Below are positions 1-8,749 of a stretch of 42,759 bases of DNA, piece by piece. The stretch's first letter is position 1. Each line of letters opens with the position of its first letter. This DNA is from Bacteroidales bacterium (GTDB lineage: Bacteria > Bacteroidota > Bacteroidia > Bacteroidales > VadinHA17). Position numbers and translations under genes: made by a program. The notes below the pieces were generated by a model. It searched no databases. It was given only the letters and a program-made list of their open reading frames with translations, and was not told the DNA's origin. The stretch covers positions 1 through 42,759 of the forward strand of contig JADGPU010000017.1 of NCBI GenBank assembly GCA_017882305.1, written 5' to 3'.

Positions 1-268
1 GGCACAGAACGAATCGGAAATCAGATATTTGACTCCACCAACCGTTGAGATCAAGAAAAAGAAATACTGCAGGTTTAAGAAAAACAGGATCCGTTATATA
101 GATTATAAAGATCCGGAATTTCTTAAGAAGTTTCTAAATGACCAGGGTAAAATTCTGCCACGCAGAATTACAGGTACATCACTTAAATATCAGAGGAAAG
201 TGGCAAAAGCCGTCAAAAGAGCCAGGCACATAGCTCTTCTTCCTTATGTTACTGACCTTTTAAAATAA
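1..268 (+). CDS. rpsR: 30S ribosomal protein S18 (5' end cut by one or two bases)
   Basis: Small-subunit ribosomal protein that binds 16S rRNA next to S6. The reading frame is open from base 2 and reads [10 protein letters not shown] before the conserved core, so the first base of the window is the G of the missing ATG start codon. The core includes KKYCRFKK, the [10 protein letters not shown] segment and the [13 protein letters not shown] motif that are typical of S18. The C-terminus ends in [15 protein letters not shown] as in other Bacteroidota. A TTG at 29 could be mistaken for the start, but the conserved N-terminal extension upstream argues against it. It is followed 12 bases later by rplI, the usual rpsF-rpsR-rplI order. 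Confidence 0.97.
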   Translation, partial: AQNESEIRYLTPPTVEIKKKKYCRFKKNRIRYIDYKDPEFLKKFLNDQGKILPRRITGTSLKYQRKVAKAVKRARHIALLPYVTDLLK

Positions 269-280
269 GGAGGAGACTAT

Positions 281-727
281 ATGGAAATTATATTAATACA
301 GGACGTCAATAAGCTAGGACAGAAGGACGATTTAGTGAATGTTAAAGCGGGATATGGCAGAAATTTTCTGATCCCCAGAGGCTATGCTATTGCAGCAACA
401 TCATCAGCAAAAAAGATGCATACTGAAAACCTGAGGCAGAGGGCTCACAAGGAAGAGAAGATAAAGATTGCAGCACAGGAGATAGCAGGTAAACTGGCCG
501 GTATAAAAATTATTGTTGGTGCAAAAATAAGTACTTCCGGGAAAATCTTTGGTTCTGTAAACACTATACAGGTTGCTGAATCGCTGAAAGAAAAAGGATT
601 TGATATTGACCGTAAAAACATTACACTTCCTGAAGATCAGATTAAAGAAGTTGGTAACTACAAGGCTGTTATCAAATTACACAGGGATGTGAAAGTTGAG
701 GTTGAATTTGAGATCCAGGGGGAATAA
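281..727 (+). CDS. rplI: 50S ribosomal protein L9
   Basis: Large-subunit protein that binds 23S rRNA near the L1 stalk. The 148 residues match the family length. The N-terminal domain begins MEIILIQDVNKLGQKDD and continues with the conserved VKAGYGRNFLIPRGYA. A long charged connecting helix (about residues 45-75) leads to the C-terminal rRNA-binding domain. The ATG is preceded by AAGGAGGAG, one of the few clear Shine-Dalgarno sequences in this window, as expected for a highly expressed ribosomal gene. It is translationally close to rpsR, and a strong terminator follows at 752. Confidence 0.98.
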   Translation: MEIILIQDVNKLGQKDDLVNVKAGYGRNFLIPRGYAIAATSSAKKMHTENLRQRAHKEEKIKIAAQEIAGKLAGIKIIVGAKISTSGKIFGSVNTIQVAESLKEKGFDIDRKNITLPEDQIKEVGNYKAVIKLHRDVKVEVEFEIQGE

Positions 728-751
728 AACACCCTTAACAATAGAAAGTAT

Positions 752-787
752 AGAGACAGGTCTGATACCTGTCTCTTCTTTTTTATA
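752..787 (+). terminator. Rho-independent terminator after rpsR-rplI
   Basis: A perfect 10 bp stem (AGAGACAGGT / ACCTGTCTCT) with a 5-base loop is followed by a T-rich run. It lies 24 bases after the rplI stop and ends the ribosomal operon. The other face points at the convergent lptD gene but lacks a comparable T-run, so it looks mainly one-directional. Confidence 0.9.
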
Positions 788-833
788 TCATCTTTTATGG
801 TAAACGCAGCTTGTACCGGCTGACTGATTCATT

Positions 834-3518
834 CTAATAACTATCATGGAAATCTTTTCTGCGCTCGTATTTCAGATCGCCCAAAACTTGAGCTTTTACT
901 TTAATCAGGAAGCTCCAGCTTTGCAAATTACCATTTGGTACCCAGTTAAGACTCATATCCCAGCAATGGAGATCGCGTGTAATTCCTATGTTTGTCATAG
1001 TTATCTTATTGGCATTGAAATCGTATCCGCTTTGGAATGTGGCAGACATCTTTTTGGTTATTGTGACGCTTCCCTGGAAAGAAACAGCCTGTTCGATTGT
1101 TGTTTTAAAAAACGTGGGAGTATATGAAAGATGATAACTGAAACTGAGTGTCCACGGCATATTAAAAACCGGGTATCCATATGCATCTTTTGGCCCTGCT
1201 TCTCCCGGAGTCTGTTGTTTCTGTGCATTCTGACCAGCCATTCCAGCGTTTCCCTGAGTTCCCAGATAACCAATATTCTGAGATATATTTGAGTTAGTTT
1301 TATTCTTATCCTTGTTTTTCTTGAATAAATCGCTGAGACTTAAATCGACACTGGTGCTGAAATTGGTGAGCCTCATAAGTTTATGATCCTGAGCAAATAA
1401 GAATGTTCCGATTGCTGCACCTGTCTTTTTGTTAGTTCCATAAAGGGAGAAACTGCTGCTTGCAGAAATATTGATATTATTCATGAGAGTGGTCCTTAGC
1501 TGCATCGCAACCGGGGCCCATCTGATTGAATCAGCAAAGATGTTATAAGCTGTAGTAATACTAAAATTATCGATCAGCTTTAATTTCTTTGCTTTTCCCG
1601 TGGTGTCATTTCTCGCAAAGACTTTGGCTTCCACTATGTTTACAAGGCTCAAAGAAATATTACCACTTTTATTTTGTAATGAAGGTGTTCCAAAAATATT
1701 ACCATCATAGACAGAATAAAATGGCGACAATTTTCCGAGAGTATCTACCTGCACCTGCCTGTACATTTTTCGTGAGGCCAATCCCCCAACCTGAGGAGTA
1801 AAGCTAAAGCTTATTGCTGGCTTAATCACATGACGGATTGATTGAAGTCTGGAATCAGGACTTTTTTCAGTAAAATCATATAATCCAAATAGCTGAGGAT
1901 TAAAACTTGCACTGATTGTGGGATTCACTGCCTGGCCGTAGAAAAAACCGCGCAAAGTATCATTAACAACTGTAGGCTGAGTTTTATTAAGGGCGGGATT
2001 AAAATAATTAGGTTCCCATACTTTTATTATTTTTTGAGTGTACAATACACCCGAATAGGTCAATGAAGGAGAGATCGAAAAATTTTTAAAAGGACGGATC
2101 TGTAAACTTATGGGAATATCTTGCTTAAAACCATTTCTCATATTCTTCCAGACCGCAGAGGTAAAAAGGAGAGTGTCTTTTGTCGTTATCTTATTATCAA
2201 GCGAAGCAGAATATGAAAGCTGAATTTCCTGGTACCATTTTGATCGACCGGAACTGTTTTTCGATTTAAAGGGATAAATTCTTCCCATATTAAAACTGGC
2301 CTGGGGAAGATCGAGACTTACTGATTTGTCACTGACATTCTGACTATGATTCGCACTTATCGAAAGGTTGAATGGTGTTCCATCCCACGACTTTGAATAA
2401 CTTACGCTTGATTGTCTTGTAGTTGTAACATGATCATTAACATTATAACTATTGCTTTGATCATAGCCGCTTGAACTCATATTTACGCTTGCGGAGAATC
2501 TTGATCCGGGGGAGGCTTTTGCATCCTGCGTAAAGGTCCATCCCAACCTGTAATTGTTCGTTTTCACGTAATCCTGCAGTCCCTGATGACCCGATATATT
2601 ATTTGCATAACTAAACGAAAAGTTACCACTGTATTTATAAAGTCTTTTATAATCTGTCTGTATAGTTCCTAACCAGGAACCATTAGCCCATAGGCTTCCC
2701 TTCAATGTAAGATCAAAATAATCGCTTATCGCAAAATAATATCCACCATCGGTGAGTGCAAAGCCGCGTATACGTTCCTCTCCATAACGCGGGATAATCA
2801 ATCCCGATGCCGCCTTTTTTGTCTGGATTGGAAAAAAGCCAAAAGGAATTGCCAAAGGTAGAGGTATGCCTTCCATTACAAGATTACCAGGACCGGAAAT
2901 AATTTTTTTCCCCGGATAGACTCTTGCTCTGGGGAGATTTATATAAAAATGAGGAGTGTCCGCATCGCAGGTGGAATATGTGCTCCGTGATATATTGGAT
3001 GTGCCATCCTCAAGAAGTTTGGTAAAAGCACTATGCAACAGTCCGGCATCCTGTTTTGTAATAATGTTCTTAATCAGAGCTTTTCGGGTTTTAAAATTGT
3101 ATGTAAGCTCATCTGATTCAAACTGATTGCTTCCCTGTTTAAAAGCCGGCTTACCGGTAATTTTACCCGTAGTGTCCCTTCTTCCTATTGCGAATAACAG
3201 ATTGGTTTTCATATTGATTACAATCGAATCGGCTTTGATTTCGAGGTCCCCATAGTTTATTTCTGCGTTCTTGACAAGAATAAACCTCTTGTTAATTATA
3301 TCTCTTTTAATTAATTCCGCAGCTTTATAAGTAATCTTTGAATCGATGGCACTGGATGCTGGTCTGCGAAGCTTCATCAACACTGTGTCGGTAATAACTG
3401 AATCTTTCTTGATCAGCAATGTGTCCGTAACCATTTTGCCTTCCTGAGAGAACAAAGAAAAAGATTGGACCATTAGAAGGAACAATATAACTAACCTCTT
3501 TTCTTTAAAAAAATACAA
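834..3518 (-). CDS. lptD: LPS-assembly outer-membrane protein, LptD family
   Basis: Outer-membrane barrel that inserts lipopolysaccharide into the outer leaflet. The 894-residue protein has a signal peptide (about 1-25, ending SLFSQ), an OstA/LptA-like periplasmic domain (about 60-200, with the pattern ADSIVIN...DELTYNFKTRKALIKN) and a long beta-barrel region. The conserved segment YSTCDADTPHFYI lies at the domain junction. A low-complexity Gly/Gln-rich insert (about 760-790) is probably a surface loop. The C-terminus ends in alternating strand residues. The start is a TTG: no ATG or GTG is available until residue 16, which would destroy the signal peptide. It is divergent from the amidase/MCE pair and convergent with rplI. 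Family assignment is by motif and layout only. Confidence 0.88.
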   Translation of the reverse strand: MYFFKEKRLVILFLLMVQSFSLFSQEGKMVTDTLLIKKDSVITDTVLMKLRRPASSAIDSKITYKAAELIKRDIINKRFILVKNAEINYGDLEIKADSIVINMKTNLLFAIGRRDTTGKITGKPAFKQGSNQFESDELTYNFKTRKALIKNIITKQDAGLLHSAFTKLLEDGTSNISRSTYSTCDADTPHFYINLPRARVYPGKKIISGPGNLVMEGIPLPLAIPFGFFPIQTKKAASGLIIPRYGEERIRGFALTDGGYYFAISDYFDLTLKGSLWANGSWLGTIQTDYKRLYKYSGNFSFSYANNISGHQGLQDYVKTNNYRLGWTFTQDAKASPGSRFSASVNMSSSGYDQSNSYNVNDHVTTTRQSSVSYSKSWDGTPFNLSISANHSQNVSDKSVSLDLPQASFNMGRIYPFKSKNSSGRSKWYQEIQLSYSASLDNKITTKDTLLFTSAVWKNMRNGFKQDIPISLQIRPFKNFSISPSLTYSGVLYTQKIIKVWEPNYFNPALNKTQPTVVNDTLRGFFYGQAVNPTISASFNPQLFGLYDFTEKSPDSRLQSIRHVIKPAISFSFTPQVGGLASRKMYRQVQVDTLGKLSPFYSVYDGNIFGTPSLQNKSGNISLSLVNIVEAKVFARNDTTGKAKKLKLIDNFSITTAYNIFADSIRWAPVAMQLRTTLMNNINISASSSFSLYGTNKKTGAAIGTFLFAQDHKLMRLTNFSTSVDLSLSDLFKKNKDKNKTNSNISQNIGYLGTQGNAGMAGQNAQKQQTPGEAGPKDAYGYPVFNMPWTLSFSYHLSYTPTFFKTTIEQAVSFQGSVTITKKMSATFQSGYDFNANKITMTNIGITRDLHCWDMSLNWVPNGNLQSWSFLIKVKAQVLGDLKYERRKDFHDSY

Positions 3519-3527
3519 CTTAAATAC

Positions 3528-3535
3528 TATTTTTG
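3528..3535 (+). promoter_or_regulatory. Predicted -7 element for the amidase/MCE operon
   Basis: The sequence TATTTTTG is an exact TAnnTTTG match. The -33 position is poor (TTTA with a 20-base spacer). Transcription would start near 3541, leaving a leader of about 55 nt before the amidase ATG. This element lies inside the lptD leader, so the two divergent transcripts would overlap. Confidence 0.4.
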
Positions 3536-3567
3536 TATAGTTTTTGTGTGATACCGGGGTGCCTGCG

Positions 3568-3575
3568 CAAAACTA
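3568..3575 (-). promoter_or_regulatory. Predicted -7 element for lptD
   Basis: On the minus strand this reads TAGTTTTG, an exact TAnnTTTG match to the Bacteroidota -7 element. A TTTT at 3597-3594 sits 18 bases upstream as a weak -33. The predicted transcript would start near 3562, giving a leader of about 43 nt and supporting the TTG start of lptD. Confidence 0.5.
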
Positions 3576-3596
3576 ATTAAAAAACATTAACGAAAA

Positions 3597-4763
3597 ATGA
3601 GTACAGGAATTAAAAACGGCAAACATCATACCTTTAATATATATAAAGCAATATTGTTTTTTCTTTTTATTACCGCTCCAACTATTTCATCCTCAGCAAG
3701 CGGAATTATAAATGAAAAAGGCAGGATTATTGTAATTGATGCCGGGCATGGAGGAAAAGATTCCGGAGCACATGGTTCTATGAGCCGGGAGAAAGATATT
3801 ACCCTGGCAATTGCCCTTAAAACAGGTGAATATATTCAACATAATATCAAGAATGTAACTGTGGTATATACCAGGAAAGACGATTCTACAGTTGATCTCA
3901 GAGACAGACCTAAGATTGCAAATAAGGCTAATGCTGATCTGTTCATTTCCATTCATGCCAACTGGGCTGATTCGAAAAATGTCATGGGAGCTGAAACATA
4001 CGTAATGGGCTATAAGAAAGAACAAGCAAACCTTGAGGTTGCAATGACCGAGAATTCCGTTATGCTTTTAGAGGATGACTATTCAACAAAATATGAAGGA
4101 TTTGATCCAAAATCTTCGGAATCATATATTATGTTCTCTCTCACGCAGAAAGTTTTTCAGGATCAAAGCACTGATCTTGCCACAAAAATCCAAAAACAAT
4201 TCAGGGAAAGGGTTAACAGGAATGACCGGGATGTCAAACAGGCCGGATTTTGGGTCTTGTACAACACCAAGATGCCAAGTGTACTGGTTGAGACAGGGTT
4301 TATTACCAATCCGGCTGAAGAGAAATATCTAAACTCAAAAGAAGGTCAGGATTATCTTGCATCCTCAATTTTCAGGGCCTGCAGGGAATACCTTAGTGAG
4401 ATTGATAGTAAGAGCGGTATATCCGGGGAAAAGAATCACGATTCAGATCTGAAATCAGACACTTTGACTCTAAATTCGCAATCAGGTGAAATATCCTTTA
4501 TGGTACAGGTTACAAATTCTGCCTCAAGAACTGAAATTAAACCTGAAAATTTCAAAGGGCTGAATGAGATTACGGAAATAAATGTTGAGGATCGGTTTAA
4601 ATATGCTGCGGGAAGTTTTACAGATTATTCAGATGCTGTTAGTTACAGAAAAAAGATAGAGGCATTTTATCCTGATGCCTTTGTAATTGCAGTAAAAGAC
4701 AACAAAATATTACCTTTACAACAAGCTTTGGAACAAAAAAGAAAAACACAAAAAGACTATTAG
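3597..4763 (+). CDS. N-acetylmuramoyl-L-alanine amidase (Amidase_3, AmiC-like)
   Basis: Periplasmic zinc amidase that cuts the amide bond between MurNAc and the stem peptide, used in cell separation and wall turnover. A signal peptide/TM occupies about residues 15-36. The Amidase_3 domain (about 42-265) shows the zinc and catalytic pattern: VIDAGHGGKDSGA (His), SREKDITLA (Glu), LFISIHANWAD (His) and PSVLVETGFITNPAEE (catalytic Glu). A linker is followed by a C-terminal segment of about 80 residues (FMVQVTNS...FKYAAGSFTDYSDAVSYRKK) that resembles a SPOR domain, which would target denuded glycan at division sites. The mlaD-like gene starts directly after the stop codon, so the two are one operon. 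Confidence 0.9.
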   Translation: MSTGIKNGKHHTFNIYKAILFFLFITAPTISSSASGIINEKGRIIVIDAGHGGKDSGAHGSMSREKDITLAIALKTGEYIQHNIKNVTVVYTRKDDSTVDLRDRPKIANKANADLFISIHANWADSKNVMGAETYVMGYKKEQANLEVAMTENSVMLLEDDYSTKYEGFDPKSSESYIMFSLTQKVFQDQSTDLATKIQKQFRERVNRNDRDVKQAGFWVLYNTKMPSVLVETGFITNPAEEKYLNSKEGQDYLASSIFRACREYLSEIDSKSGISGEKNHDSDLKSDTLTLNSQSGEISFMVQVTNSASRTEIKPENFKGLNEITEINVEDRFKYAAGSFTDYSDAVSYRKKIEAFYPDAFVIAVKDNKILPLQQALEQKRKTQKDY

Positions 4764-5717
4764 ATGAAAAAGATCTCGAATGAAATTAAAGTTGGAGCAA
4801 CTGCATTATTAACTATAGTGGTTTTTGTATGGCTCTTTAATTTTCTTAAGGGAAAAGACTTTATAAAAAGCACAGCAATTTATTATACGGTGTATGATAA
4901 GGTAGGCGGGCTTGCCGAATCCAGTCCGGTCGAAATCAACGGATTCAAGGTTGGTGTTGTCAGATCATTAGATTTTATAGATGCAACAAGTGGCAAACTT
5001 CTGGTAGAATTCTCTGTAAATAAGAATTTTAAGCTTCCTAAAAATACGGTTGCAGAAATAGTCCCCGTTTCACTCTTAGGAGGAATGAAGGTACAGTTCG
5101 TGTACGGGAATGGACCCGGAACATATTCTGAAGGCGATACCATTCCTGGAAGGCTTGCAGAATCGTTGATGGATAAAATTGATACAGAGATTTTACCAGT
5201 GAAGGAAAAGATATCTAATCTCATTGTAGTCCTCGATTCTGTAATCAGTTCAGTTGATGAAATTATGAATCCTGAGTTTAAGAAGGAGCTTAGAGGAACT
5301 TTTTCACATCTGAACAGTACAACAGCTAGCCTCGATAAGGTATTAGGATCCAAAGAAAAGGAGCTTGAAGCCACACTCGATAATATCAATAATTTCACCA
5401 AAATGCTTTCAGATAATTCCGGAAAGATGAACAAGACATTCAGTAATCTTGAAAAAATTTCTGATACTCTGGCAGCTGCTGACATTTCTGCTTCAGTCTC
5501 CAACCTGAAAGCAAGTCTTGAAAAAGCAGCTTCGCTTATGGATAATCTGAACAAGGGAAAAGGAAGTGCGGGTCAATTTTTCACAAATGACACACTTTAT
5601 ACAAATCTGACAAGTAGTCTGGAGAGTTTAAATGTGCTTTTAAAGGATATGAAGACCAATCCAAAGAGATATGTACATTTTTCAATTTTTGGTAAAAAAA
5701 ATACTCCCTCTAAATAA
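4764..5717 (+). CDS. MCE-domain protein, MlaD family
   Basis: Substrate-binding component of an Mla-type lipid transport ABC system between the membranes. The 317-residue protein has an N-terminal membrane anchor (about 10-28, VGATALLTIVVFVWLFNFL), an MCE domain (about 38-115, including GLAESSPVEINGFKVG and the VPVSLLGGMKVQF segment) and a long helical, probably coiled-coil tail. The start abuts the amidase stop. The permease and ATPase partners (MlaE, MlaF) are not in the window. Pairing with an amidase and sitting opposite lptD places it in an envelope-assembly neighbourhood. Confidence 0.88.
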   Translation: MKKISNEIKVGATALLTIVVFVWLFNFLKGKDFIKSTAIYYTVYDKVGGLAESSPVEINGFKVGVVRSLDFIDATSGKLLVEFSVNKNFKLPKNTVAEIVPVSLLGGMKVQFVYGNGPGTYSEGDTIPGRLAESLMDKIDTEILPVKEKISNLIVVLDSVISSVDEIMNPEFKKELRGTFSHLNSTTASLDKVLGSKEKELEATLDNINNFTKMLSDNSGKMNKTFSNLEKISDTLAAADISASVSNLKASLEKAASLMDNLNKGKGSAGQFFTNDTLYTNLTSSLESLNVLLKDMKTNPKRYVHFSIFGKKNTPSK

Positions 5718-6057
5718 AAATATTATAAAATTCAGATAATCTTGATCTTAAAAAATCAATCAGAATCAATAGCAAAATAGTCCGCATTTTATCCATATAA
5801 GGTTGAATTTTGAGTAAGAATTCATAATGAATTGTATTACACAGACAAACCAACACTAATAATGATATCTTTATGATAATCAATGTTTTAAATAAAACAA
5901 AAAAAAAATCATTTATAAGTTGCTGATGGTTAAAAACATATACTTTTTTTGAGAAAGTCAAGCAAAAAAAATTTTTTTTATTAGTTTTTTTTTTACAAAT
6001 ATTGCTACATGAATCGGCTTGATTCTGACCTTGAAATTTTTAAAAAAACCAATTTAC
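5718..6057. other. AT-rich spacer before dnaA, no gene seen
   Basis: About 340 bases without a credible gene. It contains long A and T tracts at about 5960-6000, which could favour DNA melting, and one sequence TTATCCATA (5789-5797) that differs from the DnaA-box consensus TTATCCACA at one base. No cluster of boxes was found. No clear promoter for dnaA was recognised. Confidence 0.5.
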
Positions 6058-7488
6058 ATGAATAAGTCACATAATGACGTATGGAATAACTGTCTGCAAA
6101 TAATAAGAGACATCATTCCATCCATTAGTTACAAGACCTGGTTTGAACCAATAATTCCTTTAAAACTCGAGAACAATGTTTTGACCATTCAAGTGCCAAG
6201 CCCATTCTTTTACGAATATCTTGAAGAGCAGTACATTGATATTCTGAGGAAAACCCTTCGGAGAGAGATCGGAACTGATGCCAAGCTTGAATACAATGTC
6301 GTTATGGAAAATACCAATTTTTCCGATGGTAAACCGTATACAGTAAGATATCCGTCAAGAAATAAAACAGATCTTAATAACAAACCTGTTCAGGTTCCCT
6401 TCGATGTTACACAACCCTCGATAAAAAATCCATTCGTGATTCCCGGTATCAAGAAAGTACATTTTGATCCTAAACTTAACCCGGATTATAATTTCAGTAA
6501 TTATATAGAAGGAGAATGCAACAGGCTGGCAAGGTCAGCAGGTATAGCCGTTGGCAATAATCCAGGTGGAACTGCATTCAATCCACTAATGATATATGGA
6601 GATTCAGGTCTCGGCAAAACTCATCTGGCGCAGGCTATCGGTATTCTGGTTAAGGAGAAACATCCCGACAAAACTGTACTTTATGTAAATGCAAATAAGT
6701 TTCAGACCCAGTTTGTAGAGTCAGTAAGAAATAATAATAAAAACGATTTCCTTCATTTCTACCAGATGATTGATGTACTCATTCTGGATGATGTACATGA
6801 ATTTGCGGGAAAAGAAAAAACACAGGATACCTTCTTCCATATCTTTAACCACCTGCATCAATCAGGTAAACAACTGATTCTTACATGCGACAGACCCCCT
6901 GTTGAGCTTCAGGGAATGGAGCAAAGGCTTCTTTCCAGATTTAAATGGGGACTTCAGGCTGATCTTCAGAGACCCGACTATGAGACACGACTGGCAATTT
7001 TAAAGAAGAAAGCATATAATGATGGAATAGAGTTACCCGATGAGATATTCGAATTTCTGGCTATAAACATATCGAATAATATAAGGGAGCTTGAGGCGGT
7101 ATTGATATCACTTTATGCCCAATCAACTCTTAACAGAAAAGAAATTACTCTCGATCTTGCAAGGCTTATGGTTGAAAAACTTATAAGTACTGCAAAACGC
7201 GAAATAACTATTGAATATATTCAGAAAATCGTATGTGATTATTATAAAATCCCGATTGATCTTATTCAGGGGAAGACAAGGAAGAGAGAGATTGTACAGG
7301 CACGGCAGGTATCAATGTATTTCTCGAAAAGCCTTACAAAAGCCTCTCTGGCAAGTATCGGGTCACATATCGGAGGAAAAGACCATGCAACTGTTCTTCA
7401 TGCATGCAAAACCGTAAATAATCTTATTGATACTGATAAACATTTCAGAAACCAGATTAACGAAATAGAGAAAAAATTAAAAGTTTAA
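6058..7488 (+). CDS. dnaA: Chromosomal replication initiator protein DnaA
   Basis: ATP-dependent initiator that binds DnaA boxes and melts the origin. Domain I (about 1-85, VWNNCLQIIRDIIPSISYKTWFEPI in part) is followed by a short linker, the AAA+ domain III with Walker A GDSGLGKTHL and Walker B LILDDVHEF, and domain IV, whose recognition motif is GGKDHATVLHA. An ATG at 6058 gives the MNKSHNDVW start expected for Bacteroidota. The 13-codon TTG extension at 6019 is not conserved in character and is rejected. galK starts 2 bases after the stop. Confidence 0.97.
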   Translation: MNKSHNDVWNNCLQIIRDIIPSISYKTWFEPIIPLKLENNVLTIQVPSPFFYEYLEEQYIDILRKTLRREIGTDAKLEYNVVMENTNFSDGKPYTVRYPSRNKTDLNNKPVQVPFDVTQPSIKNPFVIPGIKKVHFDPKLNPDYNFSNYIEGECNRLARSAGIAVGNNPGGTAFNPLMIYGDSGLGKTHLAQAIGILVKEKHPDKTVLYVNANKFQTQFVESVRNNNKNDFLHFYQMIDVLILDDVHEFAGKEKTQDTFFHIFNHLHQSGKQLILTCDRPPVELQGMEQRLLSRFKWGLQADLQRPDYETRLAILKKKAYNDGIELPDEIFEFLAINISNNIRELEAVLISLYAQSTLNRKEITLDLARLMVEKLISTAKREITIEYIQKIVCDYYKIPIDLIQGKTRKREIVQARQVSMYFSKSLTKASLASIGSHIGGKDHATVLHACKTVNNLIDTDKHFRNQINEIEKKLKV

Positions 7489-7490
7489 TA

Positions 7491-8657
7491 ATGGATACCA
7501 AAAATTTTACTGAAAAGTTTTATGAAAAATATGGGAACAGGAGCGACAAACCTGTTCTTTTTTTCTCACCCGGAAGAGTCAATCTGATTGGTGAACATAC
7601 AGATTATAATGGTGGATTTGTTTTTCCGTGTGCCTTAAACTATGGAACATATCTATTAATCCGGAAAATTAAAGCCAATATTCTAAAATTCAGCACAATA
7701 AATTTCAATGACGATTCAGAAACCGAGCTCAAAGGGCTATTCGTAAATACAAGTAAGAAATGGATAAACTATCCTCTCGGAGTAATCAACGAATTCATCA
7801 AGAAGGGAATAATATTATCCGGACTGGAATTTCTTTATTATGGTGATCTTCCCAATGGTGCAGGTCTCTCCTCTTCAGCATCTATCGAAATGGTAACTGC
7901 AGTTGCCGTAAATGAATTCTTTAATGCAGGTTTTAGTACTCTCGATCTTGTAAAAATGAGTCAGAAAGCTGAAAATGAATTCGTTGGGATGAACTGTGGA
8001 ATTATGGATCAGTTTGCTGTCGGTTTTGGTAAAAAAGATCATGCTATTTTTCTGAATTGCGATACACTGTTTTTTGAAAATGTTCCTATGATCCTGACCG
8101 ATTGTTCTCTGGTAATTACGAATACTAACAAAAGAAGAGGGTTAACCGATTCAAAATATAATGAAAGGCGAGGCGAATGTGATAAAGCTGTTGAATTACT
8201 TCAATTATATAAGCCTATCCGTAACTTGAGTGAACTAAACATTGTGGAAATAAATATTCTTGAAAAATATATTAAAGATCCGGTTATCAGAAAAAGAGCA
8301 AAGCATGTTATCAGTGAGAACGGTAGAGTTGTCGAAGCTGTGAAGGTTTTGAAAGATAATGACATAATACGATTTGGAGAACTAATGAATCAATCCCACG
8401 ATTCCCTTAAGGATGATTATGAAGTTACCGGTATTGAACTCGATACTCTGGTTTTCGAAGGAAGAAAGCTTCCGGGTGTTATCGGTACGCGTATGACCGG
8501 GGCAGGATTTGGAGGGTGTACAATCAGCATTGTCAGAAAAACCGACTCTGCAAAATTTATGACTGTTCTGTCAGCAGTATATCAGAAAAAAACCGGTCTT
8601 ATGCCTGATTTCTATCAACCGGAGATTGGAAACGGAGCCGGGAGGATAGAGCTATAA
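7491..8657 (+). CDS. galK: Galactokinase
   Basis: GHMP-family kinase that converts galactose and ATP to galactose-1-phosphate in the Leloir pathway. The 388 residues match the family length. It shows the galactokinase signature GRVNLIGEHTDYNGG near the N-terminus, the ATP-binding GLSSSASIE motif, the catalytic-Asp segment NCGIMDQFAVGFG and the C-terminal GTRMTGAGFGGC motif. The start is 2 bases after dnaA, so the two are probably co-transcribed. No other Leloir gene (galT, galE, galM) is next to it. Confidence 0.95.
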   Translation: MDTKNFTEKFYEKYGNRSDKPVLFFSPGRVNLIGEHTDYNGGFVFPCALNYGTYLLIRKIKANILKFSTINFNDDSETELKGLFVNTSKKWINYPLGVINEFIKKGIILSGLEFLYYGDLPNGAGLSSSASIEMVTAVAVNEFFNAGFSTLDLVKMSQKAENEFVGMNCGIMDQFAVGFGKKDHAIFLNCDTLFFENVPMILTDCSLVITNTNKRRGLTDSKYNERRGECDKAVELLQLYKPIRNLSELNIVEINILEKYIKDPVIRKRAKHVISENGRVVEAVKVLKDNDIIRFGELMNQSHDSLKDDYEVTGIELDTLVFEGRKLPGVIGTRMTGAGFGGCTISIVRKTDSAKFMTVLSAVYQKKTGLMPDFYQPEIGNGAGRIEL

Positions 8658-8669
8658 TCTCAAGTATTG

Positions 8670-8749
8670 TTTAGCTTTTAGCGTAGCGTTAAGTATTTGG
8701 CTTAAAGATATTTAACTTTAGACTTTTACCTTTTTTCTTTAAAGTTTTT
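8670..8749. repeat. Degenerate heptamer repeat at the galK 3' junction
   Basis: TTTAGC recurs at 8670 and 8677. A second array of 7 bp units begins at 8715, 8722, 8729, 8736 and 8743 (ACTTTAG, ACTTTTA, CCTTTTT, TCTTTAA, AGTTTTT). The array covers the convergent junction and runs into the stop end of the minus-strand gene, encoding its last residues (NFKEKR). Confidence 0.65.

Noticed and set aside
846..1127. Frames opposite or inside lptD
   Set aside because: They lie wholly within the well-supported lptD frame and show no motif or start signal.
5789..5797. DnaA box marking oriC
   Set aside because: Only one imperfect copy (TTATCCATA) was found; an origin would need a cluster.
5710..5961. 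83-residue minus-strand frame in the spacer before dnaA
   Set aside because: It begins at TTG, is almost all Phe/Ile/Leu as expected from AT-rich DNA, has no domain and overlaps the mlaD end.
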